A stretch of 64,000 bases of DNA from Solibacillus sp. R5-41 (GTDB taxonomy: Bacteria; Bacillota; Bacilli; Bacillales_A; Planococcaceae). The DNA is taken from assembly GCF_002736105.1 (NCBI RefSeq), contig NZ_CP024123.1, positions 2,844,001 to 2,908,000 on the forward strand, given 5' to 3'. A program made the translations under genes and the position numbers. Within the stretch, counting starts at the first letter, position 1. Every line of letters begins with the position of its first letter. Of the stretch, positions 9,007-17,227 are shown one piece after another. Under the pieces are notes generated by a model. That model saw only the letters and a list, made by a program, of their open reading frames with translations, was not told the origin of the DNA and ran no database searches.

Positions 9007-10422
9007 TTAGGATGCTTCCCCATCTTCTACCTGGTCCTCTTTTTTCGTATTCACTTTCTTCCAAATAAAATAACAGATTGAGATGAATAGTAGCCACGGG
9101 AATCCGAGTGTTAATGTGGCTTTAAAATCAGGTGAAAACCACGTTGATAAAACAACAGAAGCTAGAAGAACAGCCCCTAATATCGTTAAATAAGGGAATC
9201 CCATCATTCTTACTGGTAATTGGCGTCCATTCGTTGCGTTCCATTTCCGTCTGAAAAATAAGTGTGTCACAAAAATCATAAACCAAGCAAACATTGCGCC
9301 AAAGCTAGAAAGTGAAATCATTAGGGTAAAAGCCGAATCTGGTTTTACCACAGTGAAAATTGTTGCAAAGACAATCCCAATAACGGAAACGAGTAATGCA
9401 ATGGAAGGAACGGATTTCTTGTTTAGTTTTCCAAGTACTTTAGGCGCAAAGCCACCACGAGATAATGAAAACATCATACGTGTTGAAATGTATAATTGAC
9501 TATTCATAGCAGAAAGTGCCGCTACAAGGACAACGAAATTCATAATTGCTGCTGCACCTGGAATATTTACAATTTCCATAACTTTTACAAATGGGCTTTT
9601 ATCAACCCCTGCAGCACCCCAAGGAACAATCATTAGCATAAGTGATAGTGTTAACAGGTAGAATAGCACAAGACGGACCACTGCTGAACGAAGTGCAATC
9701 GGAACGGCTTTTTCTGGATCCTTTGCTTCTCCAGCACTGACTGCAATCATTTCGATACTTAAGTAACTAAATAACGAAATAAATACTGCAATCCACATTC
9801 CCCAAAGTCCATTCGGGAAGAATCCTCCATTATTCGTATAATTTTGGATACCGATTGTTGATGAACTATCCGCACCAACTATTACATAAACGGCTAAGAT
9901 GATAAATCCAACAATCGCTGCAATTTTTACTACCGAAAACCAATATTCAACAACACCAAACATCTTAACAGAAGTCAAATTGACATACATAAGAATGGCT
10001 GCAAATAATACAATCCACACAATTGCCGGAACTGTTGGAAACCAATACTTCATATAAACCGCAACAGCCGTTACCTCTGTTCCAATGGCACAAACTAAAC
10101 CAAACCAATAAGAATAGCGAACGGTAAAACCTGCCCATGGGTTAATATAGCGTTCTGCATACGCCCCAAACGAACCTGTCACGGGATGGGCCACCGTCAT
10201 TTCTGCCAGACAACCCATTAACAGTAGCGCAATCAATGCACCGATGGCATAGCTGACTATGACACTCGGACCTGCCAAACCAATTGCCAAACCACTCCCT
10301 AAAAATAACCCTGTTCCGATTGCTCCACCAATGGCAATCATCGTCAGTTGACCAGTCGTCAAACTACGATTTAACCCTTTCTCCCTTTCGAAAATATCCT
10401 GAAAACCATTGTCATTTTTCAT
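9007..10422 (-). CDS. Amino-acid permease (APC superfamily)
   Basis: 471 residues and about twelve helices. The N-terminal GGAIGTGLFLGSG loop is the hallmark of the amino acid/polyamine/organocation superfamily; the length and FGVVEYWF region suit the AnsP/GabP/LysP-like proton symporters. Substrate not determinable, though a kynureninase-like remnant directly upstream hints at aromatic amino acids. ATG 10422 has a GGGGGAG site upstream. Transcribed alone on the minus strand. Confidence 0.9.
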   Translation of the reverse strand: MKNDNGFQDIFEREKGLNRSLTTGQLTMIAIGGAIGTGLFLGSGLAIGLAGPSVIVSYAIGALIALLLMGCLAEMTVAHPVTGSFGAYAERYINPWAGFTVRYSYWFGLVCAIGTEVTAVAVYMKYWFPTVPAIVWIVLFAAILMYVNLTSVKMFGVVEYWFSVVKIAAIVGFIILAVYVIVGADSSSTIGIQNYTNNGGFFPNGLWGMWIAVFISLFSYLSIEMIAVSAGEAKDPEKAVPIALRSAVVRLVLFYLLTLSLMLMIVPWGAAGVDKSPFVKVMEIVNIPGAAAIMNFVVLVAALSAMNSQLYISTRMMFSLSRGGFAPKVLGKLNKKSVPSIALLVSVIGIVFATIFTVVKPDSAFTLMISLSSFGAMFAWFMIFVTHLFFRRKWNATNGRQLPVRMMGFPYLTILGAVLLASVVLSTWFSPDFKATLTLGFPWLLFISICYFIWKKVNTKKEDQVEDGEAS

Positions 10423-10452
10423 AACTAACTACTCCCCCAGTTCTCAATTAGT

Positions 10453-10581
10453 TTACGAGACAACATTTCGTTTCTTATCAAATTTCTCATATTGCTTTTC
10501 TGTTACTATTTTCTTGATTGTTTGGATCGTTTGCCATACTTCTTCGTAGGAAGTGTAAAATGCGATAGGAGCTACTATTAG
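10453..10581 (-). pseudogene. Kynureninase-like C-terminal remnant
   Basis: About 42 codons on the minus strand read VAPIAFYTSYEEVWQTIQ and continue to a charged tail before a stop at 10453. This resembles the C-terminus of kynureninase (KynU) as I recall it. No start codon or upstream part remains; the frame breaks at about 10582. A deletion fusing this tail to unrelated sequence upstream of the TetR gene would explain it. The family assignment is from memory only. Confidence 0.4.
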
Positions 10582-10643
10582 TTAAAAGTGCCCGGTACGA
10601 GATTATCCATGGACCCGACACCCTATGAGGAGGTATTACTCAT

Positions 10644-11132
10644 ATGAAAGTTGACGAGAAAACAATTGACGGTAGAAGTTTACGTTCTATATTGACACGC
10701 CAGAAATTACTTTATGCAGCTCGTGAATTATTCTATGAAGTTGGATTTGAAAAAACAACAATCTCACAAATTATTAAAAGAGCAAAAACAGGTTACGGTA
10801 CTGCCTATGTACACTTCAAGGGCAAAGATGATATTTTAATTATGTTAATGGAAAATGTTTTGCAAGAGTTTTTAGAAATAGCTGATACTCCTTTTTTACC
10901 AAAATCAAAAGAGGAAGCTAAGCAGCTGATTTTAAAACAGGTTACCGCTTTCCTAAATATGGCGAAAACGAATGAAAAAATATTAAAAGCTGAATTAGTG
11001 GCTAGATCATGGTTCTTTACAAATGAAAATTATCAATGGGACATCATTCAAAATGTAGAAACATCTCCACTAGAGGAAATTGCTCTTCCATTTATCACCG
11101 TTGAAATGGAGTTTCATAGAATATTCGTTTAA
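10644..11132 (+). CDS. TetR-family regulator, short C-terminus
   Basis: 162 residues. Residues about 12-60 form a TetR HTH (AARELFYEVGFEKTTISQII, then GTAYVHFKGKDDIL). The ligand-binding half is shorter than the usual 190-210 total, and ends in a weakly TetR-like segment, so the 3' end may be truncated. AGGAGGT lies 9 nt before the ATG. It diverges from the permease across the kynureninase-like remnant and may once have controlled that lost gene; this is inference. Confidence 0.82.
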   Translation: MKVDEKTIDGRSLRSILTRQKLLYAARELFYEVGFEKTTISQIIKRAKTGYGTAYVHFKGKDDILIMLMENVLQEFLEIADTPFLPKSKEEAKQLILKQVTAFLNMAKTNEKILKAELVARSWFFTNENYQWDIIQNVETSPLEEIALPFITVEMEFHRIFV

Positions 11133-11160
11133 TTGTGCATTTACCTGGAAGTATTATTAA

Positions 11161-11200
11161 AACCCCTGCATGAAATAATACTCATGCAAGGGTTATTTTT
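11161..11200. terminator. Bidirectional terminator
   Basis: AACCCCTGCATGA/TCATGCAAGGGTT arms with a T-run, between the convergent TetR gene and the YdjM-like gene. Confidence 0.75.
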
Positions 11201-11688
11201 TACGTCTTGTTCACGGTATCCATAATCATTTCAAAGCCAAAATACAACGACAGCATGCATAGCCCTGCAAAAATGAATTTCTCCACTTTGCCACCTGTTT
11301 TAATTGTGAGGGGGAATCGTATTTTAATTTTAATTGGGAAAAATAACTTAATTCCCTGCCTTGTCCCCATATCGAGGATCAAATGGCTGACCATTCCTAA
11401 TAGCAGACCGATTGTAATTGGCTTGTATGGTACAAAAGCATTCATGAGCATCGCTACACAAAATAAAAAGAGCAAGCTATGTGTGAACGACCGATGCCCA
11501 AACAGCTTATTGACGATTTTTGAACTGATGGGAAATGTCCGCCCAATTTTACTCCCGCCGTGGCAAATATCCGGCAACAATGCACCGATAATGCCTGCTC
11601 CTACCAATAAAAGTGGATTTTCATTTGAAATTTGTGCAAAAGCAAGACTTGCTGTGATGCCTCCTACGATGTGTGTGTTCCCTAGCAT
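11200..11688 (-). CDS. YdjM/DUF457 membrane-bound metal-dependent hydrolase
   Basis: A 162-residue membrane protein with conserved acidic and histidine motifs: the N-terminal HIVGG, ALLPDICH near 40, FGHRSFTHS near 65 and SHLILDMGT near 105. These are the metal-ligand motifs of the YdjM (DUF457) family, named after an SOS-induced E. coli inner membrane protein. About four hydrophobic segments. The substrate is unknown. Monocistronic; its 3' end meets the TetR gene at a shared terminator. Confidence 0.85.
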   Translation of the reverse strand: MLGNTHIVGGITASLAFAQISNENPLLLVGAGIIGALLPDICHGGSKIGRTFPISSKIVNKLFGHRSFTHSLLFLFCVAMLMNAFVPYKPITIGLLLGMVSHLILDMGTRQGIKLFFPIKIKIRFPLTIKTGGKVEKFIFAGLCMLSLYFGFEMIMDTVNKT

Positions 11689-11757
11689 AAGTCCATAATT
11701 CTCCTTGCCTGTTGATAAATTCTACACTCTAAATTTAACACACTTCCGACAAAAAGA

Positions 11758-11792
11758 GAACATACATTCCGAATGTACGTTCATGTTCTGTT
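11758..11792 (-). terminator. Hairpin, probable terminator after dinB-like gene
   Basis: ACATTC/GAATGT core with extended flanking pairing (AGAACAT/ATGTTCT), followed by a short T-run in the minus direction. The rest of the 11700-12014 gap has no convincing gene. Confidence 0.45.
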
Positions 11793-12014
11793 AGATTTAT
11801 TTATACAAGGCCCCTTCCTCGCTCACTTTTTAAGACGATAACCAAAAAATACAACATACCTGTATAAATGTATTCCCTTCGTTTTATGGGAAATTGACAC
11901 TTAATAAAAGTAATGTTGTATATATTAATGTATGAAACTTGGAAAATGTATGTTGCGAAAATTATTGTTATGCATGCGCTCTCTATACTATGAATAAGTT
12001 TCATACATAATTCT

Positions 12015-12518
12015 TCATAAAAGGCCCTTTATCTCCTTTATTTGCTCGATGTGTCGCTTCTCATGCAAATAGATTTGTTCAATCCATTGATCTAGTGGTA
12101 ATTCCCCAAGAGAAGGGTGCTTCACTGATTTTTTCGCCAATATGGATTTATCATCTACTGAGCTAAGTAACGTCATTAATTTTTTTCGCGAATCATTTAG
12201 CAACGTGAATATTTGCTGCATTTCAAATGATTTCACATCAGGCTCAACGATTTTTGGGGCTATCAACTTCTTCGTTCTATCCAATATGAGTAGCTCTACA
12301 TTTATACGCTCTGTTTGCGTAGGTTCACCCGCTTTTAATCCCCAGGTAATCGCTTTTATCGTCGCTTCTTCTACCAAAACTAGGTGATGGCAAACTTGGG
12401 CGATACTCCAGCTCTCCCGATCAGGTTGCCAATTAAATTGAGCATCACTTAATAAAGTAATCTCGTTTATTAGATGATTTCTCGTTTCAGTCAGTGTGTC
12501 ATTTCCTAATTTACTCAT
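12015..12518 (-). CDS. DinB-family four-helix protein
   Basis: 167 residues with the DinB_2 pattern: SWSIAQVCHHLVLVE near 36-50 and HEKRHIEQIKEI at the C-terminus, supplying the three metal-ligand histidines. These proteins are bacillithiol-transferase-like or damage-inducible four-helix metal enzymes. The particular reaction is unknown. It is a single gene with no LexA box that I can see upstream. Confidence 0.87.
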   Translation of the reverse strand: MSKLGNDTLTETRNHLINEITLLSDAQFNWQPDRESWSIAQVCHHLVLVEEATIKAITWGLKAGEPTQTERINVELLILDRTKKLIAPKIVEPDVKSFEMQQIFTLLNDSRKKLMTLLSSVDDKSILAKKSVKHPSLGELPLDQWIEQIYLHEKRHIEQIKEIKGLL

Positions 12519-12726
12519 GATAATTCCCCCATCCCATCTTTAAAAAGAGTACTCAAAGATTACTCTACTCAATATATTCTTTACAATGAAAATTATTCTA
12601 TTGAGCTTTTTTTCAACTTAGTAGATTATTGATTTTCTCTATACTAAGCAAACTTTGACGGAAGATTAATAATAACCTATTCTATTTAGTAAAGGTTTAC
12701 TAGCATAATATAGAAGGAGTTTGACC

Positions 12727-13239
12727 ATGAATCAATTTTCTCAAGCATTCACCTACATAAATGAAGTTTTTTATGAGCCCAATCACCTTACTGTAACTGA
12801 TGTTCGGGAAGAAACGCAGAATTCAGAATATGGCGCTGGGGTATTTCAGTTGAATTGTACATCTGTTCGATTTAGAGTGGCCAAAATAACGCCTACCAAA
12901 ATTGGGCAATTTGTTGCCTTTTGGGAGAAAGATGGGACGAATAAAAACCAAGCCTTTTCAGCAGAAAACGCTCCGGATTTATTAGTAATCAATACATTTT
13001 CCCATGATCAGCAATCTTTTGGGCAATTCGTTTTTCCTAAAGAAGTGCTTGTAAAACACAAAATTTTAAAGTCAGCTACTACTAAAGGGAAAATGGCCAT
13101 AAGAGTTTACCCGAGTTGGGATACGCCTACTAGTAAACAAGCAACCGCGACTCAAAAATGGCAGCTGCCTTATTTTGTCGTGGTGGATCCCCAAAACAGC
13201 TTTAATGTACAAGAGCTGATTAGTCTTTACACGAATTAA
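12727..13239 (+). CDS. mepB: MepB family protein
   Basis: 170 residues matching the MepB family by overall pattern: an N-terminal helical part, YGAGVFQL, RFRVAKITPTKIGQFVAFW and a C-terminal WQLPYFVVVD. In Staphylococcus aureus mepB belongs to mepRAB; its function is unknown. No MepR/MepA genes lie here. ATG 12727 has GAAGGAG at 8 nt; an in-frame TTG at 12721 overlaps the site. Upstream, 180 nt of AT-rich sequence probably holds the promoter. Confidence 0.8.
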   Translation: MNQFSQAFTYINEVFYEPNHLTVTDVREETQNSEYGAGVFQLNCTSVRFRVAKITPTKIGQFVAFWEKDGTNKNQAFSAENAPDLLVINTFSHDQQSFGQFVFPKEVLVKHKILKSATTKGKMAIRVYPSWDTPTSKQATATQKWQLPYFVVVDPQNSFNVQELISLYTN

Positions 13240-13347
13240 TAGTAATTGAAAGTACACTATGTGCCAAGCATGGGTAAATTACCCCGTATACTTATTTTGG
13301 GATTGTATTGTGTGCCAGCATGAACCATTCAAAGTAAGTGATAAGAT

Positions 13348-14658
13348 TTATAATTCAGAAAGTTCTTTTTGGACTTTCTGACGGTAATCTTTATCCCCAA
13401 GTAATTTTGATTCAAAAGAATTCATATTATATCGGAGCATTTGTGCTTGCCAGAAGTTCAGATTATCTGTCAAAATAACGAATTCGATTTTATTCCCAAT
13501 GTGATCCTCTGCATACATAGCGTCGTTCAATACAAATACGGTCGAGCCACCTTTAGCACCAAGGTGGGCAAAGCGCTCATGATTCCCTTTGTTATGTTGC
13601 ATTGGCCACTCGAGTAAATCTCTCACGATGCCTGCTGCCGCACCCGGAAGTTCGTCATTCGAAATGATTGCTAGCAACTTACCGTAATTATTGGCGGATG
13701 CACCTATTAAGCGATCCGACCATACTCTTTGTAGTTTCAAAGATATATCAGAAGAAATTTCTTCAACCTTGATTGTTCCTTCCCTCATTTGTTCACTTAT
13801 TGCTATCGCTGTAGAACGATACGTTTCCATTGGCATTTCTTCGAGCTTTTGGATTAACTGTTTTTCACTTATCGAAGTATTATCTAATTGTTTCGGAATT
13901 AATTGTGCACTGACAATCGGATAGACTTCCTCATGTTGTGTAAGACCTAGAGACTTTGCTTGCGCATTAATGTTAGCTATCCCAAGTAAATCAATGAGGT
14001 AATCAGTATTGGCGTTTGAGCTGTATGTGATCATTCCTATTGCAACATCATGTAACGTAACGACATTATTTTTAATTTTGTCTTCGCTTTCCATCCTTTT
14101 CAACCATGACTCATGTCCATTGCCATCCGTATTCTTATAATAAAAACGTTCTAAATCGTCTAGCGACACGGTGTTGTCTTTAGAAAGAATGCCTGCATCA
14201 ATTTGCATTGCATATTCAACGGCAATGAGCATCTTCACTGTGCTTGCTAACGGTCTCACTACATCTGATTGATAAGTCATCAATTCCATTCCATTTTCCG
14301 CTACATAAAGGGAAGTTGTTTGTGGATTTTCCTTCAAATGGTTCAAAACATAATCAGGATTATCTCGAAAAACGGAAAAAGCTGCAATACCAATAATGAC
14401 AAGTATCGAACTATAAATGAGCAAACGTTTCTTCGTGTATGTTTTTTTATTGAATAGGATCATAGCTACGAAACCAGCAATGAGCGCAAGTGGATAGTTG
14501 ACATTAAAAACTAACACTGCAACGATGATCCCAAGTACAATGACTACCGTGATGATAGCCTTTCTAATTTCTCCTTTAGACCTGTTCTCCTTTTTAATGA
14601 ACGGCAGGAGTGTAAGAAAAATAATTCCCAACATCCCTACCCACGCGTAAATATTCAT
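13348..14658 (-). CDS. Membrane-anchored class A beta-lactamase-like serine hydrolase
   Basis: 436 residues. Three to four N-terminal helices (to about residue 112) anchor an extracellular domain. STVK near 139 is the SxxK nucleophile motif, YSSNAN near 210 is the SxN motif, and GAKGGST near 370 replaces the usual KTG. The fold is that of penicillin-binding proteins and class A beta-lactamases. It may process cell-wall peptides or esters; antibiotic resistance is not implied. Single gene; upstream lies repeat copy A. Confidence 0.83.
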   Translation of the reverse strand: MNIYAWVGMLGIIFLTLLPFIKKENRSKGEIRKAIITVVIVLGIIVAVLVFNVNYPLALIAGFVAMILFNKKTYTKKRLLIYSSILVIIGIAAFSVFRDNPDYVLNHLKENPQTTSLYVAENGMELMTYQSDVVRPLASTVKMLIAVEYAMQIDAGILSKDNTVSLDDLERFYYKNTDGNGHESWLKRMESEDKIKNNVVTLHDVAIGMITYSSNANTDYLIDLLGIANINAQAKSLGLTQHEEVYPIVSAQLIPKQLDNTSISEKQLIQKLEEMPMETYRSTAIAISEQMREGTIKVEEISSDISLKLQRVWSDRLIGASANNYGKLLAIISNDELPGAAAGIVRDLLEWPMQHNKGNHERFAHLGAKGGSTVFVLNDAMYAEDHIGNKIEFVILTDNLNFWQAQMLRYNMNSFESKLLGDKDYRQKVQKELSEL

Positions 14659-14712
14659 ACAGCAGCTCCTTCAGTTATTTATTTCACCCTATGAAGACAA
14701 ACTGTTATTATC

Positions 14713-14857
14713 AATTACACCTCGGCTAACTTTTGTCCAGTTTTTTTCGAGCTCGCTCGAAAAGCTCCCCTTAAAAATCTGTGATATCCGCCGAGGCATT
14801 GAGCCAACACGATGTTGGTCACTCAGGCGGTGCTGCACGATGCGGTGTTCTTAGCTT
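14713..14857. repeat. Dispersed modular repeat, copy A (family-1 core plus family-2 tail)
   Basis: 14713-14796 carries the degenerate AATTACACC end, then CAG-T7-CGAGCTCGCTCGA, a deleted middle, and TTAAAAATCTGTGATATCCGCCG. From 14797 it continues as the second module, AACACGATGTTGGTCACTCA through a GC-rich hairpin to about 14857. Compared by eye with copies near 28.3, 31.2, 37.8, 52.6 and 60.6 kb. It fills most of the gap between the serine hydrolase and the small membrane protein. Confidence 0.75.
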
Positions 14858-14957
14858 GAATACCCTATTCAGCTAGATTATTAATCTCCACTGAATAAAA
14901 TTGCATATTTGACATTCATCCCCACTTCTAGAAGGATGGGACACCTGCTGAAACAAG

Positions 14958-15260
14958 TTAATATCTCCTTTTTAAAACGCTTAAGATGATGGCTTGAAGA
15001 ATCATTAATCCTGTGAGTAAATACCAAATGGCTAACTTGTATGCATCATAACTTAGCGTGCCAATATAACTGTCATATAACTCAATTAAAAACCATCCAA
15101 AAGGCATTAAAGGAAATACGATACCGTACGATTTACTTGAAATGCTTTTTCCGCGCTCATCTTTATTCTCCTCACCCCATTCAAATTTTAATGAAATAAA
15201 CACGGCAATAAAAAATATTAATACATAAATAAGAGACAAACTCGTTGTAATAATCGCCAT
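14958..15260 (-). CDS. Small membrane protein, partner of an XRE regulator
   Basis: 100 residues with three hydrophobic segments (about 4-25, 45-65, 74-94) and a charged first loop containing EWGEENKDERGKSI. The pattern of a three-helix protein directly after a short XRE regulator is common in Firmicutes, but I cannot name the family. Two nt separate it from the upstream regulator gene, so the pair is one transcript. Function unknown. Confidence 0.72.
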   Translation of the reverse strand: MAIITTSLSLIYVLIFFIAVFISLKFEWGEENKDERGKSISSKSYGIVFPLMPFGWFLIELYDSYIGTLSYDAYKLAIWYLLTGLMILQAIILSVLKRRY

Positions 15261-15262
15261 AC

Positions 15263-15493
15263 TTACTTTTCCTCCTCTACTTCATATTGAAAAACTTCGT
15301 GTAAATCCACTCCAAACATGAGCGAGATTTCAAATGCTAATTTTAACGACGGATTGTATCTGTTTTTTTCAAGAGAAATAATTGTTTGTCTACTCACCCC
15401 CAATTTATCAGCCATCTCTTTTTGGGATAAGCCCCTTTCAGCCCTTAACACAACAATTCTATTTTGAATTTTTCTCTCGCCATTTATTAGCAT
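15263..15493 (-). CDS. Short XRE-family HTH regulator
   Basis: 76 residues, nearly all HTH: LRAERGLSQKEMADKLGVSR followed by QTIISLEKNRYNPSLKLA. These 65-80-residue Cro/CI-type proteins usually repress their own operon and act with the adjacent membrane protein gene. AGGAGG lies 8 nt before the ATG at 15493. The next gene starts 2 nt after its stop. Confidence 0.9.
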   Translation of the reverse strand: MLINGERKIQNRIVVLRAERGLSQKEMADKLGVSRQTIISLEKNRYNPSLKLAFEISLMFGVDLHEVFQYEVEEEK

Positions 15494-15646
15494 GCTCGAT
15501 TCCTCCTGACAAATTAAATGTAATATATTTTTTACCTTATGTAAAGAATATATTACCTAATAATTTGAAAATTCTAATTTTCCGACTTCGTCAATCAAAG
15601 TTCACAAACCCTGTCCAATAAATAACCAGAAAAAAGCCTCATGCGA

Positions 15647-15726
15647 AATTTCTCACATGAGACAACCTTTCATCAAACACTACTCTGTGAATACCAACGA
15701 ATTATAGTCAATCTTCACTATAATTC
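15647..15726. other. Two inverted repeats in an otherwise empty intergenic region
   Basis: The 336-nt gap 15494-15829 holds a hairpin CTCATG/CATGAG near 15650 and a perfect GAATTATAGT/ACTATAATTC dyad with 8-nt spacer at 15699-15726. The second is well placed to be an operator or attenuator upstream of the peroxidase gene. No gene is visible here. Confidence 0.4.
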
Positions 15727-15829
15727 AGTCACCTGAGGCATTAGGAAATCCTAATTTAAAAACAGACTTTTAGACTTCCAATATTCTTTTCGCTATAATA
15801 GAATATTATTACTTATACAGAGGTGTTTT

Positions 15830-16378
15830 ATGAGTGTTTATAATTATTTAGCGAAAAAGGCAAACGGTGACATTTTATCTATGCAGACGTATCGTGGAAA
15901 AGTTATGTTAATCACGAACACAGCGAGCCAATGTCAATTTACATACCAATATGAAGATTTGCAAAAGCTTTATGCAAAATACGCAGCACATGATTTTGAG
16001 ATATTGTCCTTCCCTTGCGATCAGTTTGGCAATCAAAATCCCGAAAGCGGTGCACAATCCGCAGCACAATGCATGGGTCAATTCGGAGTAACTTACCCGA
16101 TTTTTGACAAAGTGCAAGTGAATGGTGAAATGACGCATCCATTATTTAATTACTTAAAGCATGAAGTGGACGCACAACCAATGTCAAAAGACACGATGCA
16201 GCAAAAATTGCTGTACCACCGAATTGAAGAACAGTACCCTGATTATTTACTAGGACATAATATTCGTTGGAATTTCACAAAGTTTTTAGTAGATCAACAT
16301 GGCAAAGTGATTGCTCGATTTGAGCCAGATGCATCCATGCTTGATATTGAAAATGCGATTCAACAATTATTCGCTTGA
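15830..16378 (+). CDS. Glutathione peroxidase family, second copy
   Basis: 182 residues. Peroxidatic Cys35 in NTASQCQFT, FPCDQFGNQNP with the cysteine retained, Cys in AAQCMGQFGVTYP as candidate resolving residue, and RWNFTKF. An insertion of about 25 residues (near 118-148) before the RWNFTKF segment makes it longer than the 3035 paralogue. Likely a thioredoxin-dependent peroxidase in the cytoplasm. AGAGGTG lies upstream of the ATG. Single gene. Confidence 0.93.
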   Translation: MSVYNYLAKKANGDILSMQTYRGKVMLITNTASQCQFTYQYEDLQKLYAKYAAHDFEILSFPCDQFGNQNPESGAQSAAQCMGQFGVTYPIFDKVQVNGEMTHPLFNYLKHEVDAQPMSKDTMQQKLLYHRIEEQYPDYLLGHNIRWNFTKFLVDQHGKVIARFEPDASMLDIENAIQQLFA

Positions 16379-16504
16379 TTTGCAAAAAAGGAGCTGCCCA
16401 TATACGGAGTAGCTCACTTTTTCAATGTCATCATTTACACCGTAGGGTAATTCATAGTAAAGATCCAATAAAAAATAGCTTTACAATGGTCGTTTTTTCT
16501 CTAA

Positions 16505-16924
16505 CTATTTAGGTGTAAATTCTAATTCTTTCGGTGGCTCGCCTTTCTTATTCATCAATCGCATGCGAATCGGTTCAATTTTCAGCGTTAACATTTCGTC
16601 TTTAGTGCCGATAAAAATGCCTGAAAATAATTCTGCGAGCTTGTTTTTTATGCTCTCATCTTCAAACTCTGTCACTTTTCCTTCAATTTCTACATATGCA
16701 TCACCAAATCCGTTATTTTCATAGCCATATAAAATATGTGTATACGGATTTTTTTGCAGCTCTTCTACTTTTTCAGAATGTTTACTTGTGACCGTATATA
16801 ATACGAAGTCTTCATGCTGAAATGTCATATAGCGAGAATAAGGTTTACCATTCCTTACAGTAGCCATCGTCCCTATTTTTTCACGATTTAATACCTCTAG
16901 TATTTCATCACGTACAGAAGCCAT
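16505..16924 (-). CDS. Pyridoxamine 5'-phosphate oxidase-like flavin protein
   Basis: A split-barrel protein of about 139 residues resembling general stress protein 26: IGTMATVRNGKPYSRYMTF at the N-terminus (FMN-binding edge), a middle DAYVEIEGKV, and a terminal EPIRMRLM. Such proteins bind FMN or F420/heme and act as small oxidoreductases. I chose ATG 16924, with AAAGGA about 9 nt upstream, over the ATG 18 nt earlier. Stands alone. Confidence 0.85.
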   Translation of the reverse strand: MASVRDEILEVLNREKIGTMATVRNGKPYSRYMTFQHEDFVLYTVTSKHSEKVEELQKNPYTHILYGYENNGFGDAYVEIEGKVTEFEDESIKNKLAELFSGIFIGTKDEMLTLKIEPIRMRLMNKKGEPPKELEFTPK

Positions 16925-17105
16925 TTCATCCCATCCTTTCATGTTTCAATATTAACTTGCCCTTCCTTTCCTATATTAAACGGTTTTGTTTGAAAAATAA
17001 GAAATGAATGTAAGGATAGTGAAGCGAGCATTTTTATAATGAAAAAGATGAAAAATGGCGTAAAATGGCGCATTTCTATGATTCAAAAAGGATGGGAATG
17101 CACAT

Positions 17106-17147
17106 ATGATTGTTTGCGCATTAGGTGCAGAAGGCGTTCGATACTAA
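17106..17147 (+). other. Tiny ORF with ribosome binding site, probable remnant
   Basis: AAGGATGGG lies upstream of an ATG opening only 13 codons (ending GAEGVRY then TAA). A good start with so short a product suggests a deletion scar or a leader peptide. It is followed directly by the terminator at 17150. Confidence 0.2.
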
Positions 17148-17149
17148 AT

Positions 17150-17213
17150 AAAAGGCACTACACATCCATCGGTTCATCATCACTGTGAGAGCCGTCGACA
17201 TGTAGTGCCTTTT
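17150..17213. terminator. Terminator after chemoreceptor gene
   Basis: AAAAGGCACTACA...TGTAGTGCCTTTT arms with a 35-nt loop; functions in either direction. Confidence 0.7.
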
Positions 17214-17227
17214 ACAATGGATTTAAT

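Noticed and set aside
11207-11698. 163-codon plus-strand ORF opposite the YdjM-like gene
   Set aside because: Antisense shadow: the minus-strand frame has clear family motifs, and this one has none and no ribosome site.
11801-12004. 67-codon minus-strand ORF after the dinB-like gene
   Set aside because: AT-rich, Ile/Tyr-rich composition, no ribosome binding site, overlaps likely 3' untranslated sequence.
13260-13326. Imperfect direct repeat TGTGCCA(A)GCATG near the end of mepB
   Set aside because: Only two short copies 50 nt apart; too little to call an attachment site or element.
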